From the NCBI GenBank assembly GCA_021810985.1, contig JAJZQA010000138.1, forward strand, positions 1 through 7,029: a stretch of 7,029 nucleotides of DNA, written 5' to 3'. Source of the DNA: Deltaproteobacteria bacterium. GTDB lineage: Bacteria; Desulfobacterota; Desulfuromonadia; Geobacterales; Geobacteraceae. Below, one piece after another: positions 1 to 5,835 of this stretch; position 1 is the stretch's first letter; every line of letters starts with the position of its first letter. The position numbers and the translations under genes are program-made. The notes beneath the pieces are model-generated. The model was not told the origin of the DNA. It ran no database searches and saw only the letters and a list, made by a program, of their open reading frames with translations.

Positions 1-1169
1 GCCACCGCGGCGAAATTCCTGATGATGGCCAAGACCCGGAAGAGGGTTCCTTTCTCGACACCTGCGACCTTGCATTCGATCTGATTCCGGACGAGAAGCC
101 CCCTGCACCCATGCCGGGTGAGGACCGCATCGTTGTCCTGGTGGATGATGACGAGCTGGTCCGTGAGCGGCTTGCCACGCTACTCAGCGATTGTGGTTAT
201 ACCGTCCATGATTTCTCGAAGACCGAAGATACCCTGATTAAGATCGATTTTCTCTATCGTGACGGTTTTCGGCCAACGGTACTGGTTGACCTGATCATGC
301 CCAGAATGGATGGTTCCGGAATTTTGGGCGGATTGGAACTCATTGATCTGATCCATGACAACTTCCCCGATTTGACGGTCATCGTCCTGGCCGACCACCA
401 CACAAACAATGCCGAGCAGAAGGTGAGGGAGAAAGGCTATCCCTTTCTGCTCAAGCCGCGCAAAACCGAGATCCTTGACGAGGTCATCTTCCAGGCTTTT
501 TCAAAAAATCTGAAATTAGAACTTGCGGTATTCAACCCGGAAAAGCAGGTTGAAGCGGCGAACGAAACCATCAACCTGGGAGATGAGCTGCTTCGGGAAA
601 TCGGTGAGGAGTTTATGCCGATTTCGGTTTCCGATTCGCACGGTCCAGCGGTTTCCCTGTTACGCAGTATGTTGGAAGAATTGAATAATCCCTCACTTGA
701 TGGAGGCATTCTGCTGCTTGTGCTTCGTTATGCCGCGGAATTCATGAATCGGGCGGTGGTTTTTACGGTGCGGGAAGATGGCATCAGGGGACTTGGACAG
801 TTCGGTATCGTTGCTCCGGATGGGCTTGCCGATGCCCATGTTCGCGACCTTCATATCCCTCTCGAGGCTGACCCGACCTTTAACCGCGTTATTTCGACCA
901 GGATTACCGTAAAGGAACCTCCCGTGCTGACCGAATGGAGCCGCTATCTGTTCGAGCAGTTGGGCAGCGGGGAACCGCGGGAGATATTTCTTGGTCCCTT
1001 GGTAAGTGAAGGAAAAGTAGTGGCGCTGTTGTATGGAGATAACCTGCCGGAGAAAACACCCATTGCTGATACGGATTCTCTGGAGATTTTTCTCGCCCAA
1101 GCGGGACTGGCAATGGAAAAGACGCTTTTGCAGCAAAGATTGAAAGTTAAAGTTCAGGAGGAGATGTGA
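1..1169 (+). CDS. Response regulator receiver-GAF protein, 5'-truncated by the window edge
   Basis: Cytoplasmic signalling protein with a CheY-like receiver followed by a GAF-like domain. Residue numbers count from the ATG at 111. The receiver spans about 6-130, with acidic residues D12-D14, phosphoacceptor D60 in a VDLIMP motif and K115 in LLKP. About 50 linker residues follow, then a GAF-like region at about 182-340 containing a GPLVSEGKVVALLYGD strand pattern typical of GAF folds. The frame is open from position 3, with no stop and no GTG or TTG before the ATG at 111, and that ATG has no ribosome-binding site. The real start is therefore probably outside the window. Related proteins that I recall carry an N-terminal DUF4388/PATAN domain, which is inference here. 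Oddities are Ala94 where receivers normally have Thr/Ser, and extra residues (GSGILGG) after the phosphorylation site. The stop overlaps the next gene by four bases, so the two are probably translationally coupled. The ligand of the GAF region is unknown. Confidence 0.85.
   Translation, partial: HRGEIPDDGQDPEEGSFLDTCDLAFDLIPDEKPPAPMPGEDRIVVLVDDDELVRERLATLLSDCGYTVHDFSKTEDTLIKIDFLYRDGFRPTVLVDLIMPRMDGSGILGGLELIDLIHDNFPDLTVIVLADHHTNNAEQKVREKGYPFLLKPRKTEILDEVIFQAFSKNLKLELAVFNPEKQVEAANETINLGDELLREIGEEFMPISVSDSHGPAVSLLRSMLEELNNPSLDGGILLLVLRYAAEFMNRAVVFTVREDGIRGLGQFGIVAPDGLADAHVRDLHIPLEADPTFNRVISTRITVKEPPVLTEWSRYLFEQLGSGEPREIFLGPLVSEGKVVALLYGDNLPEKTPIADTDSLEIFLAQAGLAMEKTLLQQRLKVKVQEEM
1156..1161 (+). 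promoter_or_regulatory. Ribosome-binding site for the GTG-started cheY
   Basis: AGGAGG, extended to AGGAGGAG, lies inside the 3' end of the receiver-GAF gene, four bases before the GTG at 1166. This strong site supports the GTG start over any internal ATG and fits translational coupling through the four-base GTGA overlap. Confidence 0.8.
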
Positions 1170-1531
1170 AGAAGATACTCATTACTGAGGATTCCTCCGC
1201 AACCCGCTCTTTTCTCGCCGCTACCATTGAGGCCATGGAAGGATATGAAGTCGTCGAGGCTACCAGTGGTTTTGAGGCGTTGCGACTTTTGCCCCGGGAG
1301 CAGGTCGACTTGATCATAACGGACATAAATATGCCCGATATCAATGGCTTGGAACTTATCAGTTACGTGAGAAATAATCCGAATTATCGTGCCATACCAC
1401 TTTTTATTATCTCCACTGAAAGCAGCGAAAAGGATCGGGAGCGCGGCTTGGCGCTCGGTGCCAATGAATACCTCGTGAAACCTTTTCAGCCGGAGAGGTT
1501 GCAGGAACTGATTCTCGCCTATCTCGGATAA
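1166..1531 (+). CDS. cheY: CheY-like single-domain response regulator
   Basis: A 121-residue stand-alone receiver, the usual CheY length, with no output domain. It is expected to take phosphate from CheA and act by protein-protein contact. All key receiver positions are present: acidic pair E8/D9, phosphoacceptor D53 in TDINMPDINGLE, Ser83 at the Thr/Ser switch position, Tyr102 at the position of E. coli CheY Tyr106, and Lys105-Pro106. The start is GTG at 1166, fixed by a strong AGGAGG four bases upstream and by a four-base overlap with the preceding stop. It lies 62 bases ahead of cheA, so CheA is the obvious phosphodonor. No flagellar gene is present to show whether it binds FliM or another target. 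This is the most orthodox of the three receivers in the window. Confidence 0.93.
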   Translation: MKKILITEDSSATRSFLAATIEAMEGYEVVEATSGFEALRLLPREQVDLIITDINMPDINGLELISYVRNNPNYRAIPLFIISTESSEKDRERGLALGANEYLVKPFQPERLQELILAYLG

Positions 1532-1555
1532 GAAGTCCCGGTTTCGGATAATGCA

Positions 1556-1579
1556 CGGCTCAAGTAGTCCCGTGAGCCG
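1556..1579 (+). repeat. Inverted repeat in the cheY-cheA gap
   Basis: CGGCTCA at 1556-1562 is exactly complementary to TGAGCCG at 1573-1579, giving a 7-bp stem with a 10-base loop. No T-run follows, so it does not look like an intrinsic terminator. It ends five bases before the AAGGA ribosome-binding site of cheA (1585-1589). A role in RNA stability or cheA translation is possible but unproven. A shorter competing pairing, CACGG at 1554-1558 with CCGTG at 1570-1574, also exists. Confidence 0.45.
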
Positions 1580-1593
1580 ATTGAAAGGATGCA

Positions 1594-3645
1594 ATGACGG
1601 ATTATCATGATCCCCTGAGTAAGGCTGCCAAGGATTTCCTTGCGGAGGCCGAGGAAATACTCGACCAATTGAGCGGAGATATCCTGTCTCTCGGGGATTC
1701 CGTCGGTAAGGAAGAGTGCGACCCGGATACCGTCAACTCGATCTTTCGCAGCGCGCATTCTCTCAAAGGGCTGGCCGGCATGTTCGGCTTTGGCGAAATT
1801 GCCGAACTTTCCCATCATCTGGAAAGCCTGCTGGACTATCTGCGTCTTGGCAAAATCGAGTTGAGTGAGTATACCCTGGTCGTTCTGTTTGATGCTGTCG
1901 AGGTACTTGGTTCCCTGGTCCGTTCCGTGAGTTCCGAAGCCGGCGGCCAGGCGGACCTTGCCCCGGTTCTCGATAGAATCACGGCCTGCATTTCCGGCGC
2001 AAGCGTGGCGTCGGCCGCACTCTCTCCCGCTGACCTGGGCGTTTCAGCAAAGATTCTCCAATCCCTGACGGAATACGAGGAACATCGCCTCAAAGAGAAT
2101 ATCGCCCGGGGAAAAATTCTCTGCCTTATCCATGCTTCCTACAGTCTCGATACCTTTGACCGGGAACTTGGCGAGTTGATCGATTTGCTGAAAGGTTCCG
2201 GTGAGGTTATCAGTACGCTGCCGAGTGCCGAAGAGGGTTTCGAAAACAGTATCGGTTTTGATATCCTGTTCGGCGCGTCTCAAGAGCCGCATGAGCTGTA
2301 TTCATTGCTGGATCAGAAGGGTGCCTCATATCTGCGGTTGGGTGGTTCCCCCGCCGTGCAAGTGGTGCCTGCTGAGGAAAAGCTCGTGCCGCCCAAACAG
2401 GAGGGAAGCGGCGAGACAGCCGTTGCCGAAGGTGATGCCGTGCCGCTTACCGCCCGCAGTATGTCCCACTCGATGCGGGTTGATATCTCGAAGCTTGACG
2501 ATCTGATGAATATTGTCGGTGAACTCATACTCTTTCATGGTACGGTCGCGTCCATTTCGGAAAAAATGCGCGGCCAGGGCTTTTCCGGCCTTGCCGTTGA
2601 ACTTGGTAAAACCGCCAAGGGGATGGAACGGAAGCTGAATGAGCTTCAGAAGCGGGTCATGGACGTCCGGATGGTTCCGATCGGGCAGCTCTTTGAAAAA
2701 ATGTCCCGGATTGTCCGGAAAATTTCACGTGAGCAGGACAAACTGATTGAACTGAAACTATCCGGATCGGACACGGAACTGGACAAGATGATTGTCGAGG
2801 ACATTGCCGACCCCCTCATGCATATCATCCGGAATTCCATCGATCACGGCATCGAAACTCCCGGGGAGCGGCGAGCGGCCGGCAAGGATGAACGGGGCGC
2901 CATCAGGCTTTCTTCCTACCAGAAGGGCAGCCACGTTGTTATCGAAGTCGAGGATGACGGCCGGGGCATCGATCCGGACAAGATTGTCAGGAAAGCGCTG
3001 GAGTTGGGGTTGATTGAGTCTGACGCCGGCCTTTCGCAAAAAGATGTTCTCGATATCCTTTTCCTGCCCGGATTTTCCACCGCCGCCGAGGTCAGCGACA
3101 TTTCCGGACGCGGGGTGGGGATGGATGTTGTCAAAAACAATATCGCCGCGGCTTCCGGTACGGTGGAGATAGAAAGCAGGTTAGGGGAAGGAAGCCGGGT
3201 TATCATCACCCTGCCGATTACTTTGGCCATCATAAAGGCCTTGCTGGTGGAAACCTCCGGCCGCTCCTATGGCATTCCCATTACCTCGGTCCGGGAGACC
3301 CTTTCCCTGGAAGATGTGGAGATCTGCACCGTTGAGCGCAAAGAGGTAATGCAGCTGCGTGAATCGACTCTGCCGCTCCTGCGCCTGGAAAAGTTCTTCA
3401 ATTGCGCCACCTGTGATGAACTTTCCGAGAATTCCTATGTTGTGGTGGTCGGCGAGAAGAATCGCCGCGTGGGTATTATGGTAAATGATCTTCTCGGACA
3501 GCAGGATATTGTCATCAAATCACTCGGCGACACTTTCAAGGGGGTAAGGGGCGTGGCCGGGGCAGCCGACCTGGGTAATCAGCGCACCATACTTATCCTT
3601 GATGTGAGCGGGATCGTTTCCGAGACGACCAAAGGCGGAGCATAG
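1594..3645 (+). CDS. cheA: Chemotaxis histidine kinase CheA
   Basis: Cytoplasmic kinase of a chemosensory array, 683 residues, complete. Domains in order: P1/Hpt at about 1-110 with phosphorylated His55 in SAHSLKG; an atypical middle domain at about 152-250; a Pro/Glu/Gly-rich linker at about 255-288; P3 dimerisation helices at about 290-365, starting with the typical SMRVDISKLDDLMNIVGEL; P4 ATP-binding; and a P5 CheW-like domain from about 545 to the end. P4 shows the N box (His410, Asn414), the DDGRGID box (454-460) and the GRGVGMD box (505-511). All catalytic boxes look intact. There is no fused receiver, so phosphate must go to separate receivers such as the adjacent CheY. The ATG start has AAGGA four bases upstream. 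The middle domain does not resemble the CheY-binding P2 of E. coli CheA. The stop is two bases before the AAA+ ATPase gene, indicating one transcript. Confidence 0.97.
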   Translation: MTDYHDPLSKAAKDFLAEAEEILDQLSGDILSLGDSVGKEECDPDTVNSIFRSAHSLKGLAGMFGFGEIAELSHHLESLLDYLRLGKIELSEYTLVVLFDAVEVLGSLVRSVSSEAGGQADLAPVLDRITACISGASVASAALSPADLGVSAKILQSLTEYEEHRLKENIARGKILCLIHASYSLDTFDRELGELIDLLKGSGEVISTLPSAEEGFENSIGFDILFGASQEPHELYSLLDQKGASYLRLGGSPAVQVVPAEEKLVPPKQEGSGETAVAEGDAVPLTARSMSHSMRVDISKLDDLMNIVGELILFHGTVASISEKMRGQGFSGLAVELGKTAKGMERKLNELQKRVMDVRMVPIGQLFEKMSRIVRKISREQDKLIELKLSGSDTELDKMIVEDIADPLMHIIRNSIDHGIETPGERRAAGKDERGAIRLSSYQKGSHVVIEVEDDGRGIDPDKIVRKALELGLIESDAGLSQKDVLDILFLPGFSTAAEVSDISGRGVGMDVVKNNIAAASGTVEIESRLGEGSRVIITLPITLAIIKALLVETSGRSYGIPITSVRETLSLEDVEICTVERKEVMQLRESTLPLLRLEKFFNCATCDELSENSYVVVVGEKNRRVGIMVNDLLGQQDIVIKSLGDTFKGVRGVAGAADLGNQRTILILDVSGIVSETTKGGA

Positions 3646-3647
3646 CC

Positions 3648-4448
3648 ATGTACAAGGGGTTCTACGGACTTAGGGAGAAACCGTTCAGCAAGACCCCTGA
3701 CCCTCGCTTCCTTTTCATGAGCCGCATTCATGAGGAGGCGCTCGCGCGTCTCCAGTATGCGGTGGAGGAATTGGATGTGGCGCTGCTCACGGGGGGGATC
3801 GGCAGCGGCAAAACCACTATTTCGCGAGCCTTGATGGATAGTCTCGGCCCGGGATACCGTTTTTGTTTCGTCTTCAATCCGATTCTCACACCGATGGAAT
3901 TCCTGCGGCTTCTGGCCAGAGACCTTGGTCTGGATACTCCCGCTGCCACGAAGGACGACCTGCTCAAGGAGTTGACCGGGGAAATATATCGTTGCCATGC
4001 CGGCGGAATCGTACCGGTTCTAATTATTGATGAGGCACAGATGATTCCGGGCCGGGAGGTCTTTGACGAGATCCGGTTATTGACGAATTTTCAGCTTGAT
4101 GACACGAACCTGCTCTCCGTGATCCTCATGGGACAGCCGGAACTGCGTGAAAGACTTGCCGAGCCGGTTTATGAGCCTCTTCGTCAGCGGATTGGCATCC
4201 AGTACCACCTCACTTCCCTGAACCTGGAGGAGACGCTGGCATATCTCGATTTCCGGTTAACCGTCGCCGGGGGAAAACCGGGGCTGTTCCTGCCTGATGC
4301 GGTTCTCAGGATTTACCAGCTGTCCGGCGGGGTTCCCCGCAGGATCAACACCATCGCGACCAATGCCCTGTTGGAAGGTTTTTCCCGGGATTCTGCCCTG
4401 ATCGATGCAGAGATCATTGACGCTGTGAATGAAGAGCTTTTTGTGTAG
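3648..4448 (+). CDS. ExeA/GspA-like AAA+ ATPase
   Basis: A 266-residue soluble P-loop ATPase. The N-terminus (MYKGFYGLREKPFSKTPDP) is the signature of the ExeA/GspA family. Walker A is GGIGSGKTT (Lys55, Thr56), Walker B is VLIIDEAQ (Asp128, Glu129), a sensor-like GQPEL segment follows, and GGVPRRIN near residue 230 is the family's C-terminal arginine motif. No membrane segment or peptidoglycan-binding domain follows, unlike type II secretion ExeA, which is much longer. Related short ATPases also occur in transposition (TniB/MuB-like), but there is no transposase or inverted repeat here. The gene starts two bases after cheA, with a weak GGCGGAG seven bases before its ATG, so it is very probably co-translated with cheA. 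Its job in a chemosensory operon is unknown; remodelling, positioning or an output machine are guesses. Confidence 0.9.
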   Translation: MYKGFYGLREKPFSKTPDPRFLFMSRIHEEALARLQYAVEELDVALLTGGIGSGKTTISRALMDSLGPGYRFCFVFNPILTPMEFLRLLARDLGLDTPAATKDDLLKELTGEIYRCHAGGIVPVLIIDEAQMIPGREVFDEIRLLTNFQLDDTNLLSVILMGQPELRERLAEPVYEPLRQRIGIQYHLTSLNLEETLAYLDFRLTVAGGKPGLFLPDAVLRIYQLSGGVPRRINTIATNALLEGFSRDSALIDAEIIDAVNEELFV

Positions 4449-4499
4449 TATGTTGAGGTAGAGTTTTTCTCTAGTCTGGTAGAAGTTCGGGACCTGCTC

Positions 4500-5252
4500 A
4501 TGAATCTGGCGGAAATACGAAAAAAGGCTCGTCTGGAAAAAAGCACGGAGATGCAGCCCTCAGAATCGGTGTCGCCACCGGATCAGGGTGCTGTGCGCTC
4601 CTCAGACCCAGCGGAGCAGAAAATTCCTGAAGTGGTGACGGGGGACGTTTCTCCAGAAACCGCTGGCGGAGACGTGACTGCATTGCCGCCTGCCAGCGAG
4701 ACTACGGCTGAATTCCCCTCGTTTTTCGACCCTGCGGCGCTGATTCTAGCCGGACGCCGGAGCGCGGGTTTGGCCTCGGCAGTGGTAGACACTCAGCAGC
4801 AGGACGCCACGGCAATTTCGGGAGATGTGCTGAAATACCTCCGCTTTCGCGTTGCGGACGAGGAGTATGGCGTCAGTCTTCTGGAGATCCGGGAGATAAC
4901 CAAACTCCGTGAGATCACCGAAGTTCCCGGCATGCCTGAGTTTGTGACAGGTGTTCTTTCCTTGCGGGGAATAATAATCCCCGTATTCGATCTGCGTGTT
5001 CGCCTCGGGCTCAGGGCAAATGAAACCCCCGGTCGCGAACGGATCATTGTTGCCAGAATGCAGGAGAAGATTTTCGGGCTGATCGTTGACGAGGTTTTCC
5101 AGGTGATTAATCTCTCCGTAGCGGCAATCGAGGGTGCGCCGGCTGTTCTGGAGGGGATTGACCGGGAATTTGTCTCGGGGATTGGCCGGCATGGGCAGCG
5201 ATTGCTCATACTCCTTGATTTGGAAAAAATAGTGGATATTTCTCTCCTTTGA
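4500..5252 (+). CDS. cheW: CheW-like coupling protein with long N-terminal extension
   Basis: A 250-residue protein, about 90 residues longer than a usual CheW. The CheW domain fills about 111-250 and carries the familiar FVTGVLSLRGIIIPVFDLR segment that couples receptors to CheA. The first 110 residues are mostly Pro/Glu/Ser/Thr-rich and probably disordered, with two helix-like islands: a basic one at 1-16 (MNLAEIRKKAR) and a hydrophobic one at about 75-91 (FFDPAALILAGRRSAGL). These could be docking peptides, which is inference. The ATG at 4500 is chosen because of the helix-like first residues. Its ribosome-binding site is weak (GGGA at 4489-4492), so expression may depend on coupling to the ATPase gene 51 bases upstream. 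It resembles the next gene's product over the CheW domain, so the two are paralogues. Confidence 0.92.
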   Translation: MNLAEIRKKARLEKSTEMQPSESVSPPDQGAVRSSDPAEQKIPEVVTGDVSPETAGGDVTALPPASETTAEFPSFFDPAALILAGRRSAGLASAVVDTQQQDATAISGDVLKYLRFRVADEEYGVSLLEIREITKLREITEVPGMPEFVTGVLSLRGIIIPVFDLRVRLGLRANETPGRERIIVARMQEKIFGLIVDEVFQVINLSVAAIEGAPAVLEGIDREFVSGIGRHGQRLLILLDLEKIVDISLL

Positions 5253-5254
5253 GG

Positions 5255-5278
5255 CTTTCGCCCGGGAGAGGTCGAAAG
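5255..5278 (+). repeat. Small inverted repeat after the first cheW stop
   Basis: CTTTCG at 5255-5260 pairs with CGAAAG at 5273-5278, giving a 6-bp stem around a 12-base loop that contains CCCGGG. It begins two bases after the stop of the tailed cheW and no T-run follows, so a terminator is unlikely. It may be an RNA-processing or stability hairpin in the 78-bp gap, or chance. Confidence 0.3.
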
Positions 5279-5321
5279 TGGTTACCATCGTGCCCAGACT
5301 GTTTCCAGAGGCCGATAGTTC

Positions 5322-5329
5322 GGGGGGAG
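5322..5329 (+). promoter_or_regulatory. Unusual G-run ribosome-binding site for the TTG-started cheW
   Basis: GGGGGGAG sits directly before the TTG at 5331. The exact GGAG part is only one base from TTG, which is too close. If the upstream G-run pairs through G-U wobble the spacing is about four bases. An in-frame TAG at 5316-5318 excludes an upstream start, so this site must serve TTG or a later codon. Confidence 0.5.
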
Positions 5330-5330
5330 T

Positions 5331-5825
5331 TTGGACTGGGATATTCAGGAAATCAAAGTAGTCTGCTTTCGTCTCGGCCGCGATACCTATGCCCTCGATA
5401 TCATGCGGGTCAGGGAGATCGTCAAGCTTCAGAAGCTCTCCGGACTTCCCGAGGCGTCTGCTTTTGTGGAAGGTGTCATAAACCTGCGCGGCTCCATCAT
5501 TCCGGTTGTTGATCTGCGTAAAAGGTTCGGTTTTGCGGAAATCGACTCCAGTCGAGAAAACAGGCTTCTGATCACGGTTGTTGCCCATCAGCTGGTCGGC
5601 CTGATTGTCGATGCGGTAAGCGAAGTGGTTACCATTCCGATTCGGGACCTGCGGCCGCCACCGTCAGTGGTAAAGGTCGCCGGCTACCGGTACCTGATCG
5701 GCGTCTGCCTGGTAAAAGATGTCATGGTGATGCTGGTTAATCTGGACAAGATTTTTGACGGCGACGTTCTGGGCGAAGTGTCCGGTTTTGCTGTCGAAGC
5801 GGGCGAATTCGAGTTGAAGCACTGA
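5331..5825 (+). CDS. cheW: CheW-like coupling protein, short form
   Basis: A 164-residue canonical-length CheW that should bridge receptors and the P5 domain of CheA. The CheW domain starts within the first ten residues (IKVVCFRLGRDTYALDIM) and includes FVEGVINLRGSIIPVVDLRKR, matching the same segment of the tailed CheW upstream. The start is placed at TTG 5331, since an in-frame stop lies at 5316 and the first ATG (5403) would delete the first two strands of the domain. It is separated by 78 bases from the upstream cheW and by ten bases from the zinc-ribbon receiver gene. Two CheW proteins of different length in one operon suggest two receptor sets or two positions in the array; that is inference. 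Confidence 0.92.
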   Translation: MDWDIQEIKVVCFRLGRDTYALDIMRVREIVKLQKLSGLPEASAFVEGVINLRGSIIPVVDLRKRFGFAEIDSSRENRLLITVVAHQLVGLIVDAVSEVVTIPIRDLRPPPSVVKVAGYRYLIGVCLVKDVMVMLVNLDKIFDGDVLGEVSGFAVEAGEFELKH

Positions 5826-5835
5826 AAGGATTTTC

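Noticed and set aside
3648..4448. The AAA+ ATPase read as part of a transposon (TniB/MuB-like).
   Set aside because: No transposase, terminal inverted repeats or composition change is present, and it fits tightly into the che operon with the ExeA-type N-terminus.
4459..4473. TAGAG-TTTTT-CTCTA inverted repeat between the ATPase and the tailed cheW, considered as a terminator.
   Set aside because: The stem is only 5 bp and AT-leaning, and the T-run is in the loop rather than after the stem.
4453..4485. Possible sigma-70 promoter for the tailed cheW (TTGAGG as -35).
   Set aside because: No acceptable -10 element lies at 16-18 bases; the nearest TAG-containing hexamers have the wrong spacing.
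4746..5588. A long open frame of 280 codons on the minus strand across the two cheW genes.
   Set aside because: It is antisense to two clear CheW domains, shows no family motif and spans the inter-cheW gap without a supporting start signal; it is a frame shadow.
5276..5635. A 13-bp direct repeat, AAGTGGTTACCAT, at 5276-5288 (between the cheW genes) and 5623-5635 (inside the second cheW).
   Set aside because: One copy encodes ordinary CheW residues (EVVTIP), there is only one other copy, and a match of this length is not surprising by chance in 7 kb. No flanking similarity suggests a gene remnant.
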